This document shows, piece by piece, positions 1 through 7,982 of a stretch of 12,909 nt of DNA. Location of the stretch: positions 1 to 12,909 of the forward strand of contig JAPKCP010000059.1 in the NCBI GenBank assembly GCA_028822885.1. The letters are read 5' to 3'. Within the stretch, counting starts at the first letter, position 1. Each line of letters starts with the position of its first letter. Below the pieces are notes generated by a model. It had not been told where the DNA came from. It saw only the letters and a list, made by a program, of their open reading frames with translations, and ran no database searches. Made by a program: the position numbers and the translations under genes. Origin of the DNA: Yoonia sp. GTDB taxonomy: Bacteria > Pseudomonadota > Alphaproteobacteria > Rhodobacterales > Rhodobacteraceae.

Positions 1-908
1 GCCTCAAAAACCCGCTTGGAAGTCCGTGCGTCGGTGACGTTCAGATATCCACGCACAAAATCTCCCTCAGCCATCCCACGCGCGCCGATCACGCAGAAAT
101 GGCGATGTTCATCTGGCACATTCAGGTTGGTGTGAAAGGCAAGGCTGGCCCCGCTTTCATATTCAAGGATCGCCGTCTGACAGTCGATAATGTCCGCACC
201 ACTATCAAACGGATCATCCGCGCTATCCCAAACGGACGGCTTCACATGATACACTTCCATCTCGGAATTCGTGGCAGGCCGGTGTTTGGGCAAATATGAT
301 CGGATCGATCCAAAGCTGGCGACATGAAGGGGCCGCGAACCTGTGATCATGTTGTAAAGGTCCAGATCGTGGCAACATTTCTCAAGCAGAAACCCACCCG
401 TGCGCGATGTCTTGCGCCGCCAATCACGCATGAAGAACGCACCGTGGTAGGGGGCGATATGTTCGGAGGCTTCCATGCTGGTGATGTCGCCTAACTGACC
501 GGCATCAATTGATTTTCGCAGATCAACCATATGTCGTGAATAGCGTAAGACAAGGCCAACAATGACCTGATCCAGCCCGTGTTTTGCCAGCAACGCCGCC
601 AGTTCAAGCGTATCGTCAATCGTCGTGACAATTGGCTTTTCGCAGAACATGCGAACACCAGCGGCAAAGCCTGCTTTTAGGTCCTTAAGATGGAATTCGT
701 TTGGTGATCCGATAAAAAATAAGTCTGGTTTGGTTTCATCCAACATCCCAACAACGCTTTCGAATTGGGGAATATTTGGGTCCAAATCATCCAAATATGT
801 CGGCTGCGGGTCATAGAACCCGACAAACTCAACCGCGTCCCACTGCTCCTTAAATCGCGAAAGAACAGAGGCTGACCGCAGACCCATTCCAGAAATGGCA
901 ATACGCAT
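1..908 (-). CDS. Gfo/Idh/MocA family NAD(P)-dependent oxidoreductase (3' end beyond left edge)
   Basis: Partial gene; 302 codons are visible and the frame is open to the left edge, so the C-terminus is missing. The family oxidises or reduces sugars, inositols and related polyols with NAD(P). The N-terminus MRIAISGMGLRS is a Rossmann dinucleotide-binding start (G-M-G-L-R, residues 7-11). The family EKP motif is at residues 90-92 (K91 is the usual cofactor/substrate lysine). Residues 171-183 carry GGFLLEKCCHDLD, where H180 matches the usual catalytic histidine of the substrate-binding half. The start at 908 is supported by an AGGGGA ribosome site that overlaps the stop codon of the ATPase gene; only 9 bp separate the two genes, so it is the last visible gene of the ABC operon. 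A cytoplasmic role on the imported sugar is inferred; the exact substrate cannot be read from sequence. Confidence 0.92.
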   Translation of the reverse strand, partial: MRIAISGMGLRSASVLSRFKEQWDAVEFVGFYDPQPTYLDDLDPNIPQFESVVGMLDETKPDLFFIGSPNEFHLKDLKAGFAAGVRMFCEKPIVTTIDDTLELAALLAKHGLDQVIVGLVLRYSRHMVDLRKSIDAGQLGDITSMEASEHIAPYHGAFFMRDWRRKTSRTGGFLLEKCCHDLDLYNMITGSRPLHVASFGSIRSYLPKHRPATNSEMEVYHVKPSVWDSADDPFDSGADIIDCQTAILEYESGASLAFHTNLNVPDEHRHFCVIGARGMAEGDFVRGYLNVTDARTSKRVFE

Positions 909-917
909 CGCGGTCCC

Positions 918-2018
918 CTATCTATCGTGTTTGGGGGCTGCAAGCCGCGCCAAAACATTGCCATGGGTATCAAATGCATGGGCGGCTGCAGGATCGAACC
1001 CAAGCCTAATTGTTGTGTCTTCGCGCACATGCACAGCACCATCCAACGCGGAGCAGAACCGTTCGCCATCAATTTCGCTATAGGTAATCGACAAACCACC
1101 AAGGCGTTCGAGGATGTTTACATGCACCTCAATCTGCCCGTCGTCTTGCACAGTCAGATGTTCGGGGCGCAGGCCTACGTCAATCTTGTCGCCAACGGAT
1201 ACCGTCGTTCCATTTAGGGGCAGGGCAACCGACACGTCGCCGGGCAACGTGACAGTCACGCCTGTCGCGGATGCCTCCGTCACCGTGGACGTCAGGAAAT
1301 TCATGTTGGGCTGACCAATAAAGCTCGCGACAAAGCGGGTGCGTGGGTGATGATACAGCTCCATCGGCGTCCCAAATTGTTCAATACGGCCGTCTTTCAG
1401 CACGACAATTCGGTCGGCCATCGTCATCGCCTCAACCTGATCGTGGGTGACGTAAACCATGGTGGTATTCAGTTGTTTATGGAGTTCGCTGAGTTCCACG
1501 CGCATGTCACCGCGCAGTGCGGCGTCGAGGTTGGACAGTGGTTCATCAAACAAAAATATAGTCGGTTCGCGTACAATCGAGCGACCAATCGCGACACGCT
1601 GCCTTTGACCGCCTGACAACTGACCAGGCTTCAGTTGCAATTTATCTTCTAGCTGCAAGATTTTAGCGGCGCGGGCGACTTTTGCGTTCAACGCATCTTT
1701 GCCAAGCCCCTGAACACGCAGTGGAAATGCGATATTCTCGAACACAGTCAAGTGCGGGTATAATGCGTAGGATTGGAACACCATTGAAATACCACGATCA
1801 ATCGGGGCAAGCGCGCTCACATCCGCATCACCGATCATGATTTGGCCAGATGTGGCTTCTTCTAATCCGGCAATAATCCGCAATAACGTGGATTTCCCGC
1901 ACCCTGATGGGCCGACAAAAACCACAAATTCTTGATCTTCAATGGCAAGGGAAATGTCGTACAAAACTTTGGCTGCGCCAAACGCCTTGTCGATGTTTTT
2001 GAGTTCTAGCGTGGCCAT
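918..2018 (-). CDS. Sugar ABC transporter ATP-binding protein, MalK/UgpC (CUT1) type
   Basis: Cytoplasmic ATPase that energises the two permeases encoded upstream. All nucleotide-binding motifs are intact: Walker A GPSGCGKST (36-44), Q-loop Q82 in VFQSYALYPH, signature LSGGQ (134-138), Walker B IFLFDEP (154-160) and H-loop H192 in VTHDQVEAMT. After about residue 240 a C-terminal TOBE-type regulatory domain follows, with the VGLRPEHL motif typical of the MalK/UgpC group. Length (366 aa) is normal. The start MATLELKNIDKAFG is canonical for the family, although the Shine-Dalgarno is weak (only ACGGAC nearby). The gene follows the binding-protein gene after 59 bp that hold a strong hairpin, which with the weak ribosome site would fit lower ATPase than binding-protein output. 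Confidence 0.97.
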   Translation of the reverse strand: MATLELKNIDKAFGAAKVLYDISLAIEDQEFVVFVGPSGCGKSTLLRIIAGLEEATSGQIMIGDADVSALAPIDRGISMVFQSYALYPHLTVFENIAFPLRVQGLGKDALNAKVARAAKILQLEDKLQLKPGQLSGGQRQRVAIGRSIVREPTIFLFDEPLSNLDAALRGDMRVELSELHKQLNTTMVYVTHDQVEAMTMADRIVVLKDGRIEQFGTPMELYHHPRTRFVASFIGQPNMNFLTSTVTEASATGVTVTLPGDVSVALPLNGTTVSVGDKIDVGLRPEHLTVQDDGQIEVHVNILERLGGLSITYSEIDGERFCSALDGAVHVREDTTIRLGFDPAAAHAFDTHGNVLARLAAPKHDR

Positions 2019-2044
2019 GATTTGTCCGTATTCCCAATGCTGAC

Positions 2045-2068
2045 GGTGGCCCCAAACACGGGGCCACC
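2045..2068 (-). promoter_or_regulatory. Intergenic hairpin between binding-protein and ATPase genes
   Basis: A perfect 9-bp GC-rich stem (GGTGGCCCC / GGGGCCACC) with a 6-nt loop lies 9 bp downstream of the binding-protein stop codon on the transcribed strand. No run of U follows it (the next transcript bases are GUCAGCAUUGGG), so it does not look like a full intrinsic terminator. The likely roles are 3'-end stabilisation of the upstream mRNA and partial attenuation of ATPase and oxidoreductase expression. This is the known arrangement by which binding proteins are made in excess in many ABC operons. Confidence 0.75.
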
Positions 2069-2077
2069 GATCTTAAT

Positions 2078-3298
2078 TTAAAGCGCGTCGGCTAGTTCTT
2101 CGGCGCCAATCATGACCAGATTGTCAATGGTGTCTTCTTCCAACAACGCACCTTGGATCATGTCCACAAACACAGTCTGAAGCGACTTAAAGTCTGTGAT
2201 CAGCGGTTCAGGGCCACCTGTTGGGATGGACGACACGAAGATGTCCCACTTTGGGTCAGTGGTGTAATATGGATCCTCAAATCCAAGGGCTTCGTACTGC
2301 AAAATTGGCGTCAGACCCCATGAACTATCAAGGTCATACTGCGCTTGACCGGTGGTCAATGCAGTCGCCAAAGCAAGCGCTTTATCCTCGTGGCCAGTGC
2401 CCTTGAACACAACAATCGAGTCGGTAATCAGTAGCGTTCCACTTGTCCCAGACGGACCAGCAGGAACAGCGGCGACCATCTGATTGATGTCTTCGTTATG
2501 CTGACCCCAGCCCCATGGGCCGTTGATATACATCGCAATTTGACCGTCGTTGAACAGGTCTTTCATGCCGTCGCGTTCCCACTCCAACACACCCGGTTGG
2601 GCATAGTTTTCGAGTTCGGCATAGAACGCCAATGTCTCGCGGGTTTGTGGGCTATCAAGAGCAACATTGCCCTCGGCATCAAGCACTTCACCGCCATTGG
2701 AATACAGATAGTTCAGGAACTGGTGCATCGTGTTGTCGAAATCTTTACCCGCAAGACCAACACCAGCAGCGTCTGTATTTTCTGTGATCGTTTTCACCAA
2801 TGCAAGCATGTCATCCCACGTTGCAGGAGCTTCGCAGGCGGCACCAGCTTCTTCGATAATATCGCAGTTCATATACAGCGCTTTGGTCGAAAACGCGTGT
2901 GGCAAGCCCCAATATTGGCCTTGGCTGGTGACTGTTTGCAGAACGCCTGGCTGGAATGCGGCCTCTTGCTCAGGCGTGAATGTGATTGGGATGACCAGAT
3001 CGTTTGTGGCCAACTGGCGCAATGTCCGGCTGCCCATATACGCGATTGATGGGGCGTCGCCAGCGGCAGCAAGTGTCAGGCTTTTGTCTTGGCAGTTTGC
3101 CCAAGGCACGGCCTCAAGATTGACTGTCACGCCGTCATTTTCAGCAACAAATGTGTCGATGATCGCTTGATCAGCAGGGCGTACTTCGTCGCCGCACATG
3201 ATGAAATGCATGTCGGTTGCGTGACCATCCGCCAAGGCTGGCATCGCTGTGGCACCTAAAAGGGCGGCGCCAATGGCAAGAGTATTTGTCGTTTTCAT
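2078..3298 (-). CDS. Extracellular sugar-binding protein of an ABC transporter (SBP family 1)
   Basis: Periplasmic ligand-binding component, 406 aa, normal for CUT1 sugar-binding proteins. Residues 1-23 are a Sec signal peptide (MKTTN, hydrophobic core, cleavage after ALA) giving a mature start of DGHATDM, a form common in Rhodobacteraceae. Family-like features include SIAYMGSRTLRQLA (about 84-97), YWGLPHAFSTKALYMNCDII (129-148) and the aromatic ligand-platform motif INGPWGWG (about 258-265). Four cysteines (C35, C69, C145, C155) fall in the mature part and could form two disulfides. The start has a GGGAGA ribosome site about 8 nt upstream. It follows the second permease gene by 39 bp and precedes the ATPase gene. 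The substrate is inferred from context to be an N-acetylhexosamine-containing sugar; the sequence itself does not prove it. Confidence 0.93.
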   Translation of the reverse strand: MKTTNTLAIGAALLGATAMPALADGHATDMHFIMCGDEVRPADQAIIDTFVAENDGVTVNLEAVPWANCQDKSLTLAAAGDAPSIAYMGSRTLRQLATNDLVIPITFTPEQEAAFQPGVLQTVTSQGQYWGLPHAFSTKALYMNCDIIEEAGAACEAPATWDDMLALVKTITENTDAAGVGLAGKDFDNTMHQFLNYLYSNGGEVLDAEGNVALDSPQTRETLAFYAELENYAQPGVLEWERDGMKDLFNDGQIAMYINGPWGWGQHNEDINQMVAAVPAGPSGTSGTLLITDSIVVFKGTGHEDKALALATALTTGQAQYDLDSSWGLTPILQYEALGFEDPYYTTDPKWDIFVSSIPTGGPEPLITDFKSLQTVFVDMIQGALLEEDTIDNLVMIGAEELADAL

Positions 3299-3337
3299 AA
3301 CGTGTCTCCCGTGGTTTAAAGTGTTGGTTTGGCTGAT

Positions 3338-4180
3338 TTATTCTTTGACCGCGCCAGCCGTCAGCCCGGCAACGAGGTGTTTCTGTAAGAAAAAGAAGAT
3401 CAAGACGACAGGCATGATACCCGTCAAAGCAGCGGCCATCATTTCGTTCCAATCAACGACTTGGCGGCCAACAAATTCCTGCAACCCGGCTGGCAATGGC
3501 TGCAATGCGCGGGTTTGGTTGAACGTGATCGCAAACAGGAATTGTTGAGAGTAAGCGCCAATGAATGTGGCTGTCCCCACAACGATCAAGCCCGGAACGG
3601 CAAGCGGCAGCACAACGCGGCGCAGGATATAAAGACGGCTAGCACCGTCCACATACGCAGCCTCTTCCAGCTCAAGCGGGATTTTCTCTAAATACGACTT
3701 GAGCAGCCAAATCCCTGTAGGGATCAAAAACGCAATCCCCGGCACGATCATCGCCCAATAAGTATTCAGCAGCCCAAGTGTGCGCAGGACGCGGTAAAGC
3801 GGAATAAGAAGTACGGCGCCGGTAAACATATTCACCGCCAAGATCGCACCCAGCGACACGTTTTTGAACGGAAAATCAAGCCGAGCATAGGCGTAGGATG
3901 CGGGCACCACGATAATTAAGGTCACGACGGTTACAGCGCTTGCGATGAAGATCGAATTGACGATGTAGCGGCCCAGTAGTGGGACAGATGTCCACATCGT
4001 TCGGTAGGCATCAAATGAAAACTTGTCCGACCAGAATTGGTAGGGGGATGATCGCAAATGCTCTAATGGCCGCAAGGACGTCACGAACATCTCGACAAAG
4101 GGCAGCAACATGAACAGAAGGAACACAAAGATGCAGGCGTAAATGCCGATCAATTGTGGGATGGTGTACTTGTTTATCAT
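3338..4180 (-). CDS. Carbohydrate ABC transporter permease, MalG type
   Basis: Second inner-membrane channel subunit, 280 aa. The N-terminal membrane helix (about 11-33) is followed by a short periplasmic region and about five further hydrophobic segments. The EAA loop that docks on the ATPase reads EEAAYVDGASRLYILRRVVLP (starting at 172), the CUT1 MalG pattern. The protein ends LTAGAVKE, typical of MalG-like permeases. The start codon lies 1 bp after the stop of the first permease gene (TGAGATG) with a GGGGTGAAG ribosome site, so the two permeases should be translationally coupled. The substrate is inferred only from the neighbours. Confidence 0.95.
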   Translation of the reverse strand: MINKYTIPQLIGIYACIFVFLLFMLLPFVEMFVTSLRPLEHLRSSPYQFWSDKFSFDAYRTMWTSVPLLGRYIVNSIFIASAVTVVTLIIVVPASYAYARLDFPFKNVSLGAILAVNMFTGAVLLIPLYRVLRTLGLLNTYWAMIVPGIAFLIPTGIWLLKSYLEKIPLELEEAAYVDGASRLYILRRVVLPLAVPGLIVVGTATFIGAYSQQFLFAITFNQTRALQPLPAGLQEFVGRQVVDWNEMMAAALTGIMPVVLIFFFLQKHLVAGLTAGAVKE

Positions 4181-4181
4181 C

Positions 4182-5108
4182 TCACTTCACCCCGTAGATT
4201 CTGTTAATCTTGTTCAGGATCAGCATGTAAACCGCTGAGAAAGAGGCGAGCAGGACAACGATAACCACAGCGCGTGCAGCCCCTTCGCCGAACTTAAAGT
4301 TCCCAATTGCCGTCTTGTAGGTATCGATGATCAAGGTCGTTGTCGCACCGCGTGGCCCACCTTGGGTCAGGATGTAGATGATCTCAAAACTGTTAAATGT
4401 GAAGATCGCGGACAGCAGGGCCATTGATACAATCACAGGCATAATCTGCGGGATCGTGATGCGTCGAAACCGATACCAACGGGATGCACCATCGACCCAA
4501 GCGGCCTCATATAAATCAGTATTCACACCCTGCATTGCAGCAAGGAAAAACAATGTGACCATCGGCGTACCGATCCAAACGTCTGTCACAACGGCGGCAT
4601 AGAACGCGGATTGCTTGCCAGCAAGGAACGCATACGGCTCATCAAACAACCCAATGTTTTGGCCAACACCGGACAGCAGACCAAACGTACCATTGTACAG
4701 CCAAAGCCACCCGATACAGCCAATCGCAATAGGAATAACCCACGGTGGCATCACAAGCATGCGGAACAATGCGCGACCCGGAACAGCGGCATTCAGCAGC
4801 GTTGCACCAATAAGACCAAGGATCATTTTGGCCGTCACGCTCACGAACATCCAATAGAAGGTGTTCCAGATGTAGGACTTAAACTTCCGGCTTTCCCAAA
4901 GGTCGATATAATTCGCAAACCCGACATATTCCTCGCCACCAAGATTGGCATCGGTAAAGGAAAGGCGAATGGTTTCGACCAGCGGCCACGCAATAATCAC
5001 CCCAATGAACAGGGCAGCTGGCAGAATAAGCAGCCCCGCAAAAGCGCGATCCGACAGCCTACGTGCGGTCGCCTGTTTGGTCGTTGGCTGTGCGGTTGTG
5101 TCGGTCAT
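4182..5108 (-). CDS. Carbohydrate ABC transporter permease, MalF type
   Basis: First inner-membrane channel subunit and first gene of the leftward operon, 308 aa. A polar cytoplasmic N-tail of about 22 residues is followed by six predicted membrane segments (first about 23-46, last about 281-300). The EAA loop reads EAAWVDGASRWYRFRRITIP (201-220), matching the coupling-helix motif of sugar ABC permeases. The C-terminal third includes the usual FNSFEIIYILTQGGP segment (about 238-252). The start at 5108 is preceded by GGTGGGGG a few bases upstream. Transcription probably begins in the divergent region to the right, about 45 bp before this start. Confidence 0.95.
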   Translation of the reverse strand: MTDTTAQPTTKQATARRLSDRAFAGLLILPAALFIGVIIAWPLVETIRLSFTDANLGGEEYVGFANYIDLWESRKFKSYIWNTFYWMFVSVTAKMILGLIGATLLNAAVPGRALFRMLVMPPWVIPIAIGCIGWLWLYNGTFGLLSGVGQNIGLFDEPYAFLAGKQSAFYAAVVTDVWIGTPMVTLFFLAAMQGVNTDLYEAAWVDGASRWYRFRRITIPQIMPVIVSMALLSAIFTFNSFEIIYILTQGGPRGATTTLIIDTYKTAIGNFKFGEGAARAVVIVVLLASFSAVYMLILNKINRIYGVK

Positions 5109-5152
5109 TGGCCCCCACCAAATGCGATTCGTTAACTTAGCCTAACAAGGAT

Positions 5153-5181
5153 TTATCAAAAAGCTACCAATTTGATACCAA
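5153..5181 (-). promoter_or_regulatory. Candidate sigma-70 promoter of the ABC operon
   Basis: On the minus strand, TTGGTA (5181-5176) and TGATAA (5158-5153) are separated by exactly 17 bp, a reasonable -35/-10 pair, about 45 bp upstream of the first permease start. The -35 box is itself part of a TTGGTAT half-site (candidate repressor site), so binding there would block transcription. This is pattern reading only, with no start-site data. Confidence 0.45.
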
Positions 5182-5216
5182 AATAATTGGTCTTTCTTTT
5201 TCTGCGTGGTATACCT
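5165..5216. promoter_or_regulatory. Candidate operator cluster for the divergent GntR/UTRA repressor
   Basis: The divergent intergenic region holds repeated TACCAA/TTGGT half-sites: TACCAA at 5165-5170 and 5176-5181, and TTGGTC at 5187-5192. Two of these form an inverted repeat, ACCAA-5 bp-TTGGT (5177-5191). A perfect 8-bp palindrome GGTATACC follows at 5208-5215, and a further TTGGTAT lies at 5272-5278. HutC/NagR/DasR-type regulators bind TGGTCTAGACCA-like palindromes, so GGT...ACC elements here are plausible sites for the adjacent regulator. Which element is the true operator cannot be decided from the sequence. Confidence 0.5.
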
Positions 5217-5313
5217 AATATTAGCTTTATAAGGCGCGTAATTTGGAAATTTCTTTTAAAATACTCATGTATTGGTATTGTATTGAGGTAACTCGGGTGG
5301 AGGCACCATTGCT

Positions 5314-6087
5314 ATGACACAACCAGATTTTGCGAAAATGTTGCATGCCGACGCGTGGTTCGCGCAGGGGCGAGGGCCGCGTTATCAGCAACTATATAGC
5401 TATCTTAAGGACGCAATTGTCAGTGGCCAGCTTGGTGCGGATACGCTTCTTCCGCCAGAGCGTGAAATGGCGCTACACGCTGAGGTCAGTCGGGTCACGA
5501 TCCGCAAAGCGATAGGCAGTCTTGCGGGTGATGGATTGCTGGATCAGCGGCAAGGGTCCGGCACAATGGTCATGCCCAGCCACAAGCCCCGGCTTCAGCA
5601 ATCACTTTCGTCGCTGGTTTCGTTCACGGAAACGATGCGTCTGCGGGGCTATGAATCGTCTAGTAAAGTGCTCAGCGCGGGACTTTTCGCGCCAACCCCA
5701 GTTGAGACAGCAGCGCTTGGCCTCTCAGGGGCCGCATTTGTGGCGCGGGTCAAGCGGTTGCGCATTGCTGATCCGGGTGCTTTGGCGATTGAGACGTCAA
5801 CTTTGCCTGCTGATATTCTGCCGAAACCCGGCGAGGTTGATCAGTCGCTCTACGCTGTTCTACGTAAATCAGGATCGGCACCCGTTCGTGCGATTCAGCG
5901 CATTTCAGCGACTAATCTTGAGGCTGCAGATGCCGCACTTTTTGACGTTGCTCCCGGTACTGCATTCCTGAAAATCAACCGTACAGGTTACCTCGAAAGT
6001 GGTCGCCCGATTGAATTCACAACGGGCCTGTACCGCAGTGACATTTACGATTTTATCGCTGAACTCCGACTGGAGGAAGAAGCGTGA
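5314..6087 (+). CDS. GntR family transcriptional regulator with UTRA effector domain (HutC/NagR-like)
   Basis: Probable local repressor, 257 aa, normal for the HutC subfamily. Residues about 20-88 form a winged helix-turn-helix with the typical LPPEREMALHAEVSRVTIRKA and DQRQGSGTMV wing. From about 97 a UTRA ligand domain follows, ending with RPIEFTTGLYRSDIYDF (231-247). R148, R150, E160, S178, Y180, E234 and Y240 appear to line up with effector-pocket residues of Bacillus NagR/YvoA (R133, R135, E145, S165, Y167, E222, Y228; recalled from the literature, aligned by eye), which hints at an amino-sugar-phosphate ligand; several of these are common in UTRA domains. The start has a GGTGGAGG ribosome site. 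It is first in an operon with the hexosaminidase and stands divergent to the ABC operon, the usual place for a repressor of both. Confidence 0.93.
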   Translation: MTQPDFAKMLHADAWFAQGRGPRYQQLYSYLKDAIVSGQLGADTLLPPEREMALHAEVSRVTIRKAIGSLAGDGLLDQRQGSGTMVMPSHKPRLQQSLSSLVSFTETMRLRGYESSSKVLSAGLFAPTPVETAALGLSGAAFVARVKRLRIADPGALAIETSTLPADILPKPGEVDQSLYAVLRKSGSAPVRAIQRISATNLEAADAALFDVAPGTAFLKINRTGYLESGRPIEFTTGLYRSDIYDFIAELRLEEEA

Positions 6088-7979
6088 GCTACCACCTATC
6101 GTCCATCATTGAAGACGCAAAACGCATCCGCTGCGTACTGTCGACTGATAGTGCAGTGCCACTGGACACACCAATCCTATGCTTCTCAGTGCAAGCACCC
6201 GCGATTGTTAGTGATGGTGCCGTGAAAATCGAAGGTCTTGGTGGGTTTACGGCCGTAAAGTTTGACCGCCCGCTGACTGCAGATGCCCCCCTATCGTTTA
6301 CCTTGGAATTTGAGGATTCGAATTTCTGGGTATCCAACCGTGCGTGGCATCCACAAGGCCCATATCTGCGGCTTTTTGATGGGTGCATTGACGTGGACAT
6401 GGACGTACGCATCGGCGTCATCGCGTCACCCATGCCAGAGCGCCGCATGCCCGAAAGCGGCCTTGCGCTAATCCCCGCGCCACAGAATTGGGTGCCTGCA
6501 ATCGGGCAATTGAACGTCGCTCATTTTGTGGTGACTGGTGCATTTCCTGAGGTGGGGCAGAGTATTGATAGGCTTTGCGCAAGACGTGGGCTGACGCGGT
6601 TTCAGGGATTTGGGGCCGCAGTTGTGATCCGCCTTGACCCGACCCAGCCAACAGACGGGTATATCCTAAAAATTAGTGAACAAATCACACTCGATGCTGC
6701 TGACGCAGGCGGTGCATTCAACGGTTTAATAAGCCTTCTCACGTTACGTGAAACGCAGAATGCCTTGCCGTGCGGTACGATTACAGACGCACCGCGCTTT
6801 GCATGGCGGGGTTTCATGCTTGATTGCGTCCGTGAATTTTATCCTGTGGACGCGATTTGCAAGCTGCTCGACATGATGGCGTTGCTCAAGCTTAATCGGT
6901 TTCATTGGCACTTTGCCGATGATGAAGCCTTTCGATTAGAGGTTAAGACAGCCCCTGACTTGTGGGAAAAATCAGGTTTTCGCGGCGAAAATCAGTTTAT
7001 CCCCGGCGTTTTTGGTGGCAGATCGGGCCCTACAGGCGGGACTTATAGCTACACTGATGTGGCTCTTATCATTGCACACGCCAAGGCGCTCAACATTGAA
7101 GTTCTTCCCGAAATTGAGGTGCCTGCACACGCGCTTGCGCTTACCGCGATCCGCCCGCACCTTCGCGACCCCAACGACACGGGAACCGAGGTGTCTGTGC
7201 AAGGCTACGCGCGCAATGCCGTGAACCCTGCGATTGCTGCGACGTGGGATTTGCTTGAGCCTTTATCGCTGGAAGTTGCAAAGCTCTTCCCGTTTGGCCA
7301 TCTCCATTTGGGTGGTGATGAATTGCCGGAGGGGACATGGGACGGCTCCCCTTTAGTGGACGCCTACAAAGCCGAACACGGATTGCAAACCTATCAAGAT
7401 GTGCAAGGCCACCTGATGAACCGCCTTGCTGGCTATCTTGCGGATCACGGTTTTACCTCCTGCGCTTGGCAAGAGGCAGCAGATGGTTGCACCGGAGGTA
7501 TCGGTCACGACGCCATTTTGTTCAGTTGGACCGGCGCTGGGCCAGGGCGCGAGGCTGCGCGCAAAGGCCACCGCGTTGTCATGTGCCCCGCCCAGCACAC
7601 CTATTTTGATATGGCGCATTCCGCTGATCCTGATGATTGGGGGGCAAATTGGGCGGCGAATTATGCGTTAGATGCGGCGTACAATTGGAACCCAATCCCG
7701 CAAGACGCCCCGGACTTAGCGGATCGCATCTTAGGGGTCGAAGGTACATTTTGGTCGGAGTTCACAAGTGACGCGAAAGATTTTGAGGCAATGATCGCCC
7801 CGCGCATATTTGGGTTAGCGACAAAAGGGTGGTCTTTGGCTGACGCAACGACACTGGCTGATTTACGCGCCACAGCCACTTGTTATGCGCCATTCTTTGC
7901 CAAAATCGGCTGGGCCATGCACCACGCTGCCATCGACATGGACACGCCAAGCGGCAATATCCGCCGCGTGGATAACTAA
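6084..7979 (+). CDS. Family 20 glycoside hydrolase, cytoplasmic beta-N-acetylhexosaminidase
   Basis: Cleaves terminal beta-linked GlcNAc or GalNAc by substrate-assisted catalysis. The start is a GTG overlapping the regulator's TGA (GTGA), with GGAGGAAG just upstream inside the regulator gene, so translation is coupled. The N-terminal half holds a GH20b-like region (about 125-232). The TIM barrel begins with RFAWRGFMLDCVREFYPV (238-255), then KLNRFHWHFADDEAFRLEV (269-287). The catalytic Asp-Glu pair is D412-E413 in HLHLGGDELPEGTW, and VEGTFWSEF near residue 552 is the usual tryptophan motif near the C-terminal end. No signal peptide is seen, so it should act in the cytoplasm on material brought in by the ABC transporter. 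Length 631 aa. GlcNAc versus GalNAc preference is not readable. Confidence 0.94.
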   Translation: MSYHLSSIIEDAKRIRCVLSTDSAVPLDTPILCFSVQAPAIVSDGAVKIEGLGGFTAVKFDRPLTADAPLSFTLEFEDSNFWVSNRAWHPQGPYLRLFDGCIDVDMDVRIGVIASPMPERRMPESGLALIPAPQNWVPAIGQLNVAHFVVTGAFPEVGQSIDRLCARRGLTRFQGFGAAVVIRLDPTQPTDGYILKISEQITLDAADAGGAFNGLISLLTLRETQNALPCGTITDAPRFAWRGFMLDCVREFYPVDAICKLLDMMALLKLNRFHWHFADDEAFRLEVKTAPDLWEKSGFRGENQFIPGVFGGRSGPTGGTYSYTDVALIIAHAKALNIEVLPEIEVPAHALALTAIRPHLRDPNDTGTEVSVQGYARNAVNPAIAATWDLLEPLSLEVAKLFPFGHLHLGGDELPEGTWDGSPLVDAYKAEHGLQTYQDVQGHLMNRLAGYLADHGFTSCAWQEAADGCTGGIGHDAILFSWTGAGPGREAARKGHRVVMCPAQHTYFDMAHSADPDDWGANWAANYALDAAYNWNPIPQDAPDLADRILGVEGTFWSEFTSDAKDFEAMIAPRIFGLATKGWSLADATTLADLRATATCYAPFFAKIGWAMHHAAIDMDTPSGNIRRVDN

Positions 7980-7982
7980 GCC

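Noticed and set aside
2498..3049. Plus-strand open frame of 183 codons opposite the sugar-binding protein
   Set aside because: Antisense to a well-supported gene, with no family motifs or convincing ribosome site.
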